From contig JANZYY010000323.1 in assembly GCA_026419705.1 (NCBI GenBank), forward strand, positions 1 through 6,012: a stretch of DNA of 6,012 bases, given 5' to 3'. Position 1 is the stretch's first letter; every line of letters starts with the position of its first letter. The position numbers were made by a program, and so were the translations under genes. Shown piece by piece: positions 1-5,992 of this stretch. The notes beneath the pieces were generated by a model. That model was not told where the DNA came from and did not search any database. It saw nothing but the letters and a program-made list of their open reading frames with translations. Origin of the DNA: Fischerella sp. (GTDB taxonomy: Bacteria > Cyanobacteriota > Cyanobacteriia > Cyanobacteriales > Nostocaceae).

Positions 1-1
1 A

Positions 2-301
2 TATAATGATGTCGCCGTTTTAGAATCCCGTCATGCTTTCGACAATGAAAGCACAGATATTGCTCTAGCTTTATTTGAGGTATATTTTCCCCAGCAAATA
101 GTCGACATTATCAAAGACGAAAACAACTGGCTGCACGATTGTAATGCAGATTTAACAGTTGTCAGAGCAGGAATTTTGGGCGATCGCAAGAGTTACTGCA
201 AAGATGATACTGAACCAATAGACGATACCAAAGTCAAAAAAGCCCTGAACAACTGGATTATCAACCTTGCTAAAGTAGGTTTTCATCTATGTCAACAATA
301 A
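2..301 (+). CDS. cmr2: C-terminal end of probable Cas10/Cmr2 (partial, cut by window start)
   Basis: An open frame enters from the window edge and gives 99 residues before TAA at 299-301. It is too short to show the HD or Palm/GGDD parts of Cas10. The visible end is acidic and helical, with ALALFEVYFP, then a GILGDR segment, then a last helix WIINLAKVGFHLC. This resembles, from memory, the helical C-terminal domain of Cmr2 proteins. In characterised Cmr complexes this subunit makes cyclic oligoadenylates once target RNA is bound. The main support is position: it lies directly upstream of cmr3 in the usual cmr2-cmr3-cmr4-cmr5 order, and its last 13 nt overlap the cmr3 start, which suggests translational coupling. 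The reading frame is certain. The Cas10 identity is an inference from context and weak similarity, and a different upstream accessory gene cannot be excluded. Confidence 0.68.
   Translation, partial: YNDVAVLESRHAFDNESTDIALALFEVYFPQQIVDIIKDENNWLHDCNADLTVVRAGILGDRKSYCKDDTEPIDDTKVKKALNNWIINLAKVGFHLCQQ
180..187. repeat. HIP1 octamer (first of five)
   Basis: GCGATCGC occurs at 180-187, 976-983, 1593-1600, 3811-3818 and 4318-4325, always within coding sequence. This density is far above chance for an 8-mer and is a hallmark of many cyanobacterial genomes. Confidence 0.9.
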
Positions 302-1413
302 AAGATTCTCCTCGTCCTCGGTTTGAATTTCTAATTATCATCGAACCTTTGGGTTTACTCTACGGTAGTGCAGGAAAATTTCTGTCTCCAGAGAACTTAG
401 TGGGGCGTTCTGGTAACTATTTTCCTCCGAGTGCGGCGACTCTGTCAGGTTTATTTGCCGCATCCCATACATCTACAGACATTCAAGATTTACTGTTAGC
501 TGGGCCCTTTTGGGCAAAGACAGATGAATTTACGCCAACTGAACAAAACTTTTATATACCAACTCCACGCAATTACTTGGTTAAAGATGGAAAAATTAAA
601 CACAAACTTTCACCAATAAAACACATAGATAAAGATGGCAAGGAATTCTATAATTGGCGGGATGAAAATAACCAGGCTCCCAATGATAAGTACGAAAGTA
701 ACACTTGGTTAGCAATCAATCAATGGCAGAAACCACAAGAAGTTAAAAAAGCCCCTTGGAAGTTCTTACCCCACTTACACCCCCGCTTAGAACTAGATCA
801 ACGGCGTGTTGTCAGACAAAATGACAACCAACAAGCACAGCAAGGTAGTCTGTTTTTGGAAAACTCCGTCCAGATGGAACCTGGTACTTGCTTAGTTTAT
901 CTTGCCAACAGCGAACTTCAGCCTGGTTGGTATCGCTTTGGCGGTGAGGGACACATGGTGGATGTACGTTGTGAAGCGATCGCCAACCCCATTTTAAACC
1001 TGTTGAATCAACCTGTCGGAAATAGCTTTGCCTTAATTACCCCTGGGGTTTGGGGTTCTAATCGTTTATCCTATCGAGAACCTGTTTATTTGCAAAAGAG
1101 CAAGAAACAGAAATACTCTCAACCAGAACCAGAAAGCGATGAGCAAAAAGTTTGGTCAGTCGCAGCCCTTCTTACAGACCGCCCTATACCATTTCGTTAC
1201 CGTTTGGGAAATCGTGAAAATCAGCAGCGCGATCAACCCAAACTCCTATCACGCGGACGTTATGCCGTTCCTGCGGGTACTGTTTACCTATTGAAAGAGC
1301 CGATAAATCAACCTTGGCAAGCATGGCCGGATGAGTGGTTCCCCAAAGAAGGCCCATCCCTCAAACGTTGGGGATGCGGTTTAGCGCTACCCTTATCAAG
1401 TGCAATAAACTAA
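289..1413 (+). CDS. cmr3: Type III-B CRISPR RAMP protein Cmr3
   Basis: This 374-residue protein is a Cas5-like RAMP of the Cmr effector complex. In known complexes Cmr3 pairs with Cas10/Cmr2 at the base and holds the 5' tag of the crRNA. The N-terminus is highly characteristic: EPLGLLYGSAGKFLSPENL (residues 19-37) followed by FPPSAATLSGLFAAS (45-59). Further family-like blocks are HPRLELDQRRV (164-174), GSLFLEN (186-192), RFGGEGH (216-222), RGRYAVPAGTVYLL (322-335) and the C-terminal KRWGCGLALPL (359-369). The length is normal for Cmr3. A lysine-rich stretch around residues 95-125 and a hydrophilic stretch around 270-288 look like loops. The ATG at 289 has a weak AGG at 277-279 nine nt upstream and lies inside the 3' end of the preceding gene. 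The stop is 15 nt before cmr4, consistent with one transcript. Confidence 0.93.
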   Translation: MSTIKDSPRPRFEFLIIIEPLGLLYGSAGKFLSPENLVGRSGNYFPPSAATLSGLFAASHTSTDIQDLLLAGPFWAKTDEFTPTEQNFYIPTPRNYLVKDGKIKHKLSPIKHIDKDGKEFYNWRDENNQAPNDKYESNTWLAINQWQKPQEVKKAPWKFLPHLHPRLELDQRRVVRQNDNQQAQQGSLFLENSVQMEPGTCLVYLANSELQPGWYRFGGEGHMVDVRCEAIANPILNLLNQPVGNSFALITPGVWGSNRLSYREPVYLQKSKKQKYSQPEPESDEQKVWSVAALLTDRPIPFRYRLGNRENQQRDQPKLLSRGRYAVPAGTVYLLKEPINQPWQAWPDEWFPKEGPSLKRWGCGLALPLSSAIN

Positions 1414-1416
1414 TCT

Positions 1417-1420
1417 GGAG
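1417..1420 (+). promoter_or_regulatory. Ribosome binding site of cmr4
   Basis: GGAG lies eight nt before the ATG at 1429, in the 15-nt gap after the cmr3 stop. It supports that ATG as the start and independent ribosome entry within the operon. Confidence 0.7.
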
Positions 1421-1428
1421 AAATATAA

Positions 1429-2238
1429 ATGTACCAAAAAGCCTACGGTATTATCGAAACTATGGCTCCTTTGCATGTTGGAGCCAGTGCAGGTGAAGAA
1501 ACAGGCAATCTCAACTTAATCTTCCGCGACCAGTTTACCCAAACTGCGATTATTCCTGGAAGTTCAATTCGTGGTCGCTTCCGTGCAGATATGCGATCGC
1601 ACGAACCAGGTATGGAAAGAAAATGGTACGGACACGAAGCTATATCAGGAGCGGAAAACACTACAACTGAAGCACTGGTCAAATTTGAGTACGCTTCTTT
1701 AGTCTGGCTACCTGTTTTCTGTCCCGGTCAGCCTATTGTTTGGGTTACATGTCCTTGGCTGCTCAAACGTTATCAGCAAATTACTCAAATCTCCGCACCC
1801 TTGCCCAAACCTTATACTGCACCCAGAGCTTTGCAGGGTCGTCAAGTCAGCACAAATCGTAAAGTTTTGTTTTTCAATTTGGGCTTTATCGAAATCGAGC
1901 ATGAAGCTGACTTATCAGCCTGGATACCGACTGGAGCTAATTTGAATGCAGACAACTTAGTTGTAGTAGCCAACAATGATATTGCCATGCTGCATGACAT
2001 GGCACTTTACCGCCAAAGCCGAGTCAAACTCTCAGACACAGAAAAGAAAGTAGATGGCGGTGCATTTTTCAACGTGGAAGCTTTACCAGAAGGAAGTATT
2101 TTGGTGTTTCCGATCGCGCTGAAGGAAGCAGGCTGGAAACCCTTTGGTGATAGTGCATCTAGTGAACTTTATTTTGGTGGGCTGGAGTCAATTGGGTTCG
2201 GTCGTTGTCAAGTTACTTTGGTAGGAGAATATCAGTAA
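1429..2238 (+). CDS. cmr4: Type III-B CRISPR RAMP protein Cmr4 (Cas7-like backbone), catalytic Asp apparently absent
   Basis: This 269-residue Cas7-like subunit would form the repeated backbone of the Cmr complex along the crRNA. Family signs are APLHVGA at residues 13-19, IIPGSSIRGRFR at 41-52 (the PGSS-K/R-G element), the GGAFFNVEALPEGSIL block at 210-225 that matches the Cmr4 'EYLP' region, and the glycine-rich YFGGLESIGFGRCQV at 248-262. In characterised Cmr4 and Csm3, an Asp in the loop before PGSS cuts target RNA every six nt. Here that loop reads AGEETGNLNLIFRDQ (21-35). An ungapped alignment by eye puts Leu28 at the Asp position, flanked by Asn27 and Asn29, so target slicing may be weak or lost. 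The only acidic residues in the loop before R33-D34 are E23 and E24. The gene follows cmr3 closely and overlaps cmr5 by one base in TAATG. Assignment to Cmr4 is firm; loss of RNase activity is inferred. Confidence 0.9.
   Translation: MYQKAYGIIETMAPLHVGASAGEETGNLNLIFRDQFTQTAIIPGSSIRGRFRADMRSHEPGMERKWYGHEAISGAENTTTEALVKFEYASLVWLPVFCPGQPIVWVTCPWLLKRYQQITQISAPLPKPYTAPRALQGRQVSTNRKVLFFNLGFIEIEHEADLSAWIPTGANLNADNLVVVANNDIAMLHDMALYRQSRVKLSDTEKKVDGGAFFNVEALPEGSILVFPIALKEAGWKPFGDSASSELYFGGLESIGFGRCQVTLVGEYQ
2223..2229 (+). promoter_or_regulatory. Ribosome binding site deciding the cmr5 start
   Basis: AGGAGAA lies inside the last codons of cmr4, and its core GGAG ends ten nt before the ATG at 2238. 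It favours this ATG over the in-frame TTG at 2205, which would add 11 residues unlike Cmr5. Confidence 0.65.
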
Positions 2239-2639
2239 TGGGTTGGAAATCTTACGAGTTAGACCGGGAAGCTCAAAAATTAGTACTAGCTGCCAAACAG
2301 CGAGATGAAAAATCCCTCAACCAGTCCTACAAAATGCGCATGGCTGTCGCCTATGGACTGGAACGTTTCTGGGGAGAACACCTGCGGCTTGTGGCTAAAG
2401 AACGAGAAAAGTCTGAGCATTGGAAAGAAACCTGGGATACACTAGTCAAAATTATGGCAAAGGCGGGAGTCACAATTCCCAACGATCCTGTCAACGTAGA
2501 CAACACTAGCCAGATTCGAGCAATGTCCGATAAACTCTGGAATTTGCATATCAATGACCAACGGGTGGCGTTAGCAGTGCTGACGCAACTGTGCGACTGT
2601 ATTGTTTGGTGGACGCAACGTTATAAAGGTGACAGATAA
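2238..2639 (+). CDS. cmr5: Type III-B CRISPR small subunit Cmr5
   Basis: This 133-residue protein is predicted to be all helical, as expected for Cmr5. Several copies of Cmr5 form the inner filament of the complex and contact the target-strand RNA in the groove opposite the Cmr4 backbone. Visible features are the charged N-terminal helix YELDREAQKLVLAAKQRDE (6-24), a central basic segment RMAVAYGLERFWGEHLRLVAKERE (34-57), and the terminal helix VALAVLTQLCDCIVWWTQRYK (110-130), whose W-W-T-Q-R pattern is typical of the family end. The size fits (Cmr5 proteins are usually about 120-150 residues). I chose the ATG at 2238 because it forms a TAATG overlap with the cmr4 stop and has a good AGGAG upstream. 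An upstream TTG would push the start into cmr4 and add non-family residues. The gene ends in a second TAATG shared with the next gene. Confidence 0.88.
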   Translation: MGWKSYELDREAQKLVLAAKQRDEKSLNQSYKMRMAVAYGLERFWGEHLRLVAKEREKSEHWKETWDTLVKIMAKAGVTIPNDPVNVDNTSQIRAMSDKLWNLHINDQRVALAVLTQLCDCIVWWTQRYKGDR

Positions 2640-4333
2640 TGGCTGTAATTCCCGAACCAGCTAAAAAGATCCCCATGATGTTTCGGGCCCAGATTCATGG
2701 ACGTTGCCAAATTCAAAGGCTTGTTCCGGGTGCGGCAGAACAGGATGCTACACGTTGGGCGGATGAATGGGTAGACAAGGCTTATCCAAAGCTCAGAGAA
2801 CCTGGAGCTGAAGTCCAGACTCGTACTTATACTTTGACTTGGCGATTTATCACTAATAGTGGACAGGATGACGGTGTAATTCGCCCAGTCATTGGAGCGA
2901 GAGGCTGGCCCTTCTATCCAGGTAGCAGTATGAAGGGGGTTTTTCGCCGCGCCTGCACAAAAGAACAAGCAGAACGCTATTGTGGCAAAACTTCTGTTGC
3001 TGGAGATTTGCAACCTGGTATCCTCCGTTTTCATGGCGGCTATCCTACCAGTATCGCCTGGACAGAAAACTTGGTAGACATCGTTCATCCGCAGCAGAAT
3101 TGGCAAGTTAAAACAGGGAAGCAAAATAGTAGCGCTTTTATCCAGATTTCCCTGTATAAGCCGGAACTTAGATTCGGCATCTCCAGTAACACACCCTTAG
3201 ATGATGCCGAGTGGGAGACAATCTGGAGTATCTGGGAAAAAGCACTTTCCACGGGAATTGGTTGTCGTGTCTGTGCTGGCTACGGACAACCACAAAAACA
3301 TACTGGCAATATTCTTTACCATACTCGCATCAAAGGTCAGGGGCAAGCTGCCAAGCTCATCGATGGAACAGGAGAGTTTCGCCCCAATATCTTCAGAGCC
3401 GCTGTGCGGGGTCATGCTTTGCGGATTTTTGGTGGGCTGACCAACGCAGATATGGCAGATCAAATTGTCAATCAACTGTTTGGTAGCATCCAAGGTCATG
3501 GAAACATTGGGCTGTTGGGGATGAGCTTCCGCGATTCTCGTTTGGAGATAGGAACGTTTGGCAGAGGTTCCTATGCCCAGACTACTTACAATGTGGAAGG
3601 AGAATTGGTATGGTTGCTGGCTCGTCAACTTGCTGACCCACAACAGGAGGAAGTCTTGAAAAAACTGGTAGCGGATCTCACCCGGTTCGCGATGGTTTTA
3701 GGTGGTTTTGGCAAGTCCTGGCGACGAGCAGACCATCGCCTATTTTACGAGGAATACTACGAGGATGAATATAAGCCTTTAATTGGCTGTCACTGGCAAT
3801 GGTCAGGGGAGCGATCGCTCCTTAGAGATGTGCAAGTGCGCAAACTAGAGCAGGTGGGTGAATTTATTGACAAAGTGCGTCAAACTGCCCAAGAATGGAT
3901 GCAACTTCAGGGGATAACTCCCAATCCTGGACAAAAAGCTTCCTGGCGCGAAGCATGGCATCCACAAACGGTGCAAGTGTGGGGTCGCCAAGCCAGTGAC
4001 AAAGAAGATAGTGAAGCTATCTTTTGGTTGCATGGCCCCTACCAAGAGGCAATTAAGGGAGTTCAGGCTGAAGGTTCAATCTACCGTTCATCAATGACCG
4101 GGCAAATGGGATATATTGGTAGACTCTGGCATCGCCTGTATCCCCTTGTCCGCTTGGTGAAAGATCCGCAAAATCCCAGCAGGCCTATTCCTAAAACTAC
4201 CACAGGATACTTAGAGCTTCTGACTCTCTTCCCTGACGATTCTACTGAGTCAAGACAGTTTCTACAATTTCTGAATTCCCAACAAGAACGACCAAGAGGG
4301 TTTCAGAAACTGTGGCCGCGATCGCCATCCTAA
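2639..4333 (+). CDS. cmr6: Tandem RAMP protein, Cmr6-like and Cmr1-like domains fused
   Basis: This 564-residue protein is about twice the length of an ordinary Cmr6 and shows two RAMP/Cas7-like units. The first, about residues 60-230, has IRPVIGARGWPFYPGSSMKG (81-100) and a closing glycine-rich GIGCRVCAGYG (206-216), as in Cmr6. The second, about 245-505, opens with FRPNIFRAAVRGHALRIFGG (247-266), resembling the 'RPSSLRGALRFWWRA' element of Cmr1. It continues with NQLFGSIQGHGNIG (278-291), a glycine-rich VLGGFGKSWRRADHR (353-367), and GRLWHRLYPL (493-502). In Cmr complexes, Cmr6 and Cmr1 cap the backbone at the crRNA 3' end, next to each other, so a fusion of the two makes structural sense. 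No separate cmr1 lies in the window. The start shares one base with the cmr5 stop (TAATG) and has AAAGGTGA at 2625-2632. The Cmr6 part is well supported; the Cmr1 part rests on motif resemblance read by eye. Confidence 0.83.
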   Translation: MAVIPEPAKKIPMMFRAQIHGRCQIQRLVPGAAEQDATRWADEWVDKAYPKLREPGAEVQTRTYTLTWRFITNSGQDDGVIRPVIGARGWPFYPGSSMKGVFRRACTKEQAERYCGKTSVAGDLQPGILRFHGGYPTSIAWTENLVDIVHPQQNWQVKTGKQNSSAFIQISLYKPELRFGISSNTPLDDAEWETIWSIWEKALSTGIGCRVCAGYGQPQKHTGNILYHTRIKGQGQAAKLIDGTGEFRPNIFRAAVRGHALRIFGGLTNADMADQIVNQLFGSIQGHGNIGLLGMSFRDSRLEIGTFGRGSYAQTTYNVEGELVWLLARQLADPQQEEVLKKLVADLTRFAMVLGGFGKSWRRADHRLFYEEYYEDEYKPLIGCHWQWSGERSLLRDVQVRKLEQVGEFIDKVRQTAQEWMQLQGITPNPGQKASWREAWHPQTVQVWGRQASDKEDSEAIFWLHGPYQEAIKGVQAEGSIYRSSMTGQMGYIGRLWHRLYPLVRLVKDPQNPSRPIPKTTTGYLELLTLFPDDSTESRQFLQFLNSQQERPRGFQKLWPRSPS

Positions 4334-4335
4334 CC

Positions 4336-4396
4336 TGTCTTCGTGTCTTCGTGGTGAAAAAAATAAATTTTGTTTAACCACCAAGACGCCAAGACA
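4336..4396. repeat. Imperfect inverted repeat between the cmr operon and the CARF gene
   Basis: The arms 4336-4355 and 4377-4396 pair over 20 positions with two C-C mismatches and one G-U pair. The loop of 21 nt is A/T rich. The left arm also contains two tandem copies of GTCTTCGT. Arms of the 'accacgaagacacgaagacac' kind are a style I know as dispersed in cyanobacterial intergenic DNA. As RNA it would form a long hairpin just after the operon stop. It has no strong U-tract, so it is not a textbook intrinsic terminator, but it could slow 3' decay or partly separate expression of the two units. Confidence 0.72.
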
Positions 4397-4435
4397 CTAA
4401 GTTATCGTATAGTAGCAAAATTTACCAAAACAACC

Positions 4436-5569
4436 ATGCGTCGAGCGATTATTTCTACTATTGGTACTAGTTTACTCACTAATCAAATCAACCGAGCCAA
4501 TCCTGATGAAAAGGACTGGTATTCGCACTTGCGGGATACAGCAAATCTGAGTGAGTCAAAAACACCAGAGAATATCCAGGAGATTATTGCAACTCTCAAA
4601 CAAAGAGCCGATGAACAACTTGCAGGTGCTAAAATTCCTCAAATACGTCGTGCCAGTGCAGAGTTAAATGGAATTTATGGTATTTATCAAGAGGATTTAA
4701 GCCAAGGAAAAGAAGATATTCACTTTCTCGTTGCTACCGATACGATCCAAGGGAAAACTACCGCTGAAATTGTGAAGGATTTTCTGAGAAAGCAAGGATT
4801 AAATAATACCAGTATTTATTCTCCCAGCGGACTTTCTACTGCAAGTACCGCAGCTTTTTCTCTGGGAATTGATGCATTAATTGTTTGGTTACAGAATACA
4901 ATACCACCATTGAAAGAAAATAAATACAAGATTTGTTTTAATCTGGTTGGTAGTTTTAAGAGTTTACAAGGTTATCTCAATACTATTGGGATGTTCTATG
5001 CGGATGAAATAATTTATATATTTGAAGGAGAAAAATCGGAATTAATTACTATTCCTCGCTTACCCATCGCTGTTGATATCTCTGTGATTAAACCATATGC
5101 GCTTCCATTAGCACTCTTGGATGCTGGTGCAGGACTTTCTGTAAGTGAAACCCAAGGAATTCCTGAAACAATGCTAGCAGAAATTGATGACAAAATGACT
5201 CTTTCAACCTGGGGACAGTTAATTTGGAATCAATGTAAAAATGACCTACTTTCACAAGATTTACTCCCTTTTCCGGGATTGGAATATCAGGATTCGTTCA
5301 AGGCTGATTACAATAAGGAAAGAGAAGAGCAACCAAGAGTAAAGCTACAAGAAACTCTCGCGAAGGTTTCTTATTTATTAAAAGAGTCTAATGGTGACGT
5401 TAGCATTCTCAAAAAACATGGAGGTTTGCAGTATGATAAGTATACCAATATGGGAAATATTGACCATTTTCGAGTAACTCAAGGCGTGCGCGTTAGCTGT
5501 CGTTCTGACCAAGGTAAACTAATACTATATCGCTATGGTAAAGAAGAAGAGGTTAATAGAAATCCTTAA
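4436..5569 (+). CDS. CARF-RelE fusion, Cami1-like cyclic-oligoadenylate-activated mRNA interferase
   Basis: The 377-residue product appears to be an ancillary effector of the adjacent type III system. The N-terminal CARF domain shows STIGTSLL (7-14), a Ser/Thr-rich GLSTASTAAFSLG segment (132-144), and the ligand-site block FNLVGSFKSLQGYLNTIGM (168-186) followed by IIYIFEG (192-198), as in APE2256-type CARF proteins. A middle region (about 215-285) could hold a winged helix. The C-terminal part (about 285-377) ends in DHFRVTQGVRVSCRSD (343-358) and KLILYRYGKEEEVNRNP (361-377), the strand pattern and 'hRV...R...L.l.R.G.HdeV' style of RelE-family toxins, with Arg346, Arg352, Arg356 and Arg366 as candidate catalytic residues. 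No HEPN R-X4-6-H motif exists. Cami1 has CARF, wHTH and RelE domains and, on binding cA4, cleaves mRNA in the ribosomal A site. The ATG at 4436 starts at the CARF strand; an upstream in-frame TTG at 4370 lies in the inverted repeat. No Shine-Dalgarno is seen, and the gene is visibly more A/T rich than the cmr genes. CARF is firm; RelE is likely. Confidence 0.82.
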   Translation: MRRAIISTIGTSLLTNQINRANPDEKDWYSHLRDTANLSESKTPENIQEIIATLKQRADEQLAGAKIPQIRRASAELNGIYGIYQEDLSQGKEDIHFLVATDTIQGKTTAEIVKDFLRKQGLNNTSIYSPSGLSTASTAAFSLGIDALIVWLQNTIPPLKENKYKICFNLVGSFKSLQGYLNTIGMFYADEIIYIFEGEKSELITIPRLPIAVDISVIKPYALPLALLDAGAGLSVSETQGIPETMLAEIDDKMTLSTWGQLIWNQCKNDLLSQDLLPFPGLEYQDSFKADYNKEREEQPRVKLQETLAKVSYLLKESNGDVSILKKHGGLQYDKYTNMGNIDHFRVTQGVRVSCRSDQGKLILYRYGKEEEVNRNP

Positions 5570-5570
5570 A

Positions 5571-5600
5571 GAAGCGAACAATTATCAATCGCTTTTTTGT
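5571..5600 (+). terminator. Weak intrinsic terminator after the CARF-RelE gene
   Basis: A six-pair stem, AAGCGA at 5572-5577 with TCGCTT at 5589-5594, encloses an 11-nt loop and runs into a T6 tract at 5593-5598. It begins three nt after the stop codon. The stem is short, so termination may be partial. Confidence 0.55.
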
Positions 5601-5676
5601 TAGAGATTTTGTGCTATCAAAAAATCACCCCCCCCGAGCTAAGTTACAGATATAGGGGTTTTTAATTGTTTCCACC

Positions 5677-5702
5677 CTTACTGATTTAACCCAATCAGTA
5701 GG
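5677..5702. repeat. Small perfect stem-loop
   Basis: TACTGATT at 5679-5686 pairs perfectly with AATCAGTA at 5693-5700 around a 6-nt loop. The stem extends outward by one G-U and one C-G pair. No T-tract follows, so it does not look like an intrinsic terminator. Its role is unknown. Confidence 0.55.
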
Positions 5703-5810
5703 AGAGTCTCTCATCGCATTTTTTCCAGGCTTTATACTGGTTTCCAACTAATCCGAATTAAGTGATATCTTGCACCACTTGCAGGTGCCCGGAGGCAGCA
5801 GCCCACCTCC

Positions 5811-5840
5811 CTCGTTACCACCCTTCAACCTGGTAACGAG
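5811..5840. repeat. Perfect 10-bp hairpin inside the palindromic element
   Basis: CTCGTTACCA (5811-5820) pairs with TGGTAACGAG (5831-5840) around a 10-nt loop. The GGTAACGAG-type arm is a motif I associate with abundant intergenic hairpins in Nostoc-like genomes; this is from memory, not a search. Confidence 0.75.
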
Positions 5841-5844
5841 AATT

Positions 5845-5861
5845 AAGAGCCTCTGGCTCTT
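5845..5861. repeat. Perfect 7-bp hairpin with triloop inside the palindromic element
   Basis: AAGAGCC (5845-5851) pairs with GGCTCTT (5855-5861) around the 3-nt loop TCT. It is the third arm of the branched structure. Confidence 0.7.
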
Positions 5862-5992
5862 GCCCTTGAATGGTGCAAGATATCAAGTCATACCTGTAAA
5901 ATCTTCTAGCTTACATCTTAAAAAAACCCTAGTTAATAGTGGTTTGAACAATAAAGTTTATTTGCATCGAGTCGCATGGGATGGGGAAGGAG

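Larger units (their letters stand above)
5763..5885. repeat. 123-bp palindromic element with perfect 15-bp terminal inverted repeats
   Basis: The ends are TGATATCTTGCACCA (5763-5777) and its exact reverse complement TGGTGCAAGATATCA (5871-5885). Inside lie a perfect 10-bp hairpin at 5811-5840, a perfect 7-bp hairpin at 5845-5861, and a third stem that can pair AGGTG (5783-5787) with CACCT (5804-5808), or alternatively GGAGG (5791-5795) with CCTCC (5806-5810). Folded as one strand it would be a closed, branched, cloverleaf-like structure. AG lies immediately outside both ends, which may be a 2-bp target duplication or chance. It has no coding capacity. It may be a non-autonomous mobile element (MITE-like) or one of the dispersed hairpin repeats of cyanobacteria; which one needs copies elsewhere in the genome. 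Confidence 0.8.
5570..5992. other. Non-coding stretch downstream of the CARF-RelE gene
   Basis: I see no convincing gene in these roughly 420 bases: no open frame of useful length with a start and family-like content, no tRNA, and no spaced direct repeats that would make a CRISPR array. It holds the terminator at 5571-5600, a run of eight C at 5628-5635, a small stem-loop at 5677-5702 and the palindromic element at 5763-5885. The remaining part, 5886-5992, has no structure I can name. Confidence 0.7.

Noticed and set aside
2205..2237. Upstream TTG start for cmr5
   Set aside because: It lies inside cmr4 and adds residues unlike Cmr5. The ATG at 2238 has the AGGAG site and the TAATG overlap.
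2621..3124. Reverse-strand open frame of 167 codons opposite the Cmr6-like gene
   Set aside because: It is a shadow of a strongly supported coding frame and shows no family-like motifs. The same holds for the other reverse-strand frames in 1443-1902, 2351-2554, 3197-3643 and 3845-4045.
4408..4413. TATAGT as a -10 box for the CARF-RelE gene
   Set aside because: It has no acceptable -35 hexamer at 16-18 bp spacing, so one near-consensus hexamer in A/T-rich DNA is not enough.
4370..4435. N-terminal extension of the CARF protein from a TTG at 4370
   Set aside because: The 22 extra residues run through the inverted repeat and do not resemble a CARF start. The ATG at 4436 begins directly at the first CARF strand.
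5628..5663. C8 run with downstream GGGGTTTTT as a terminator hairpin
   Set aside because: Only four to five G-C/A-T pairs form before mismatches, and the spacing is long. The stem is not convincing, and the C8 length may itself be a sequencing uncertainty.
5668..5760. GTTTCCA occurring twice (near 5669 and 5740) as a degenerate CRISPR repeat pair
   Set aside because: Only the seven shared bases agree. The following sequence differs and no full repeat-spacer periodicity is present.
5763..5885. Cloverleaf-like element as a tRNA or tRNA-like gene
   Set aside because: The outer stem is 15 bp instead of 7, and there is no T-loop consensus, no D-loop signature and no plausible anticodon arm geometry.
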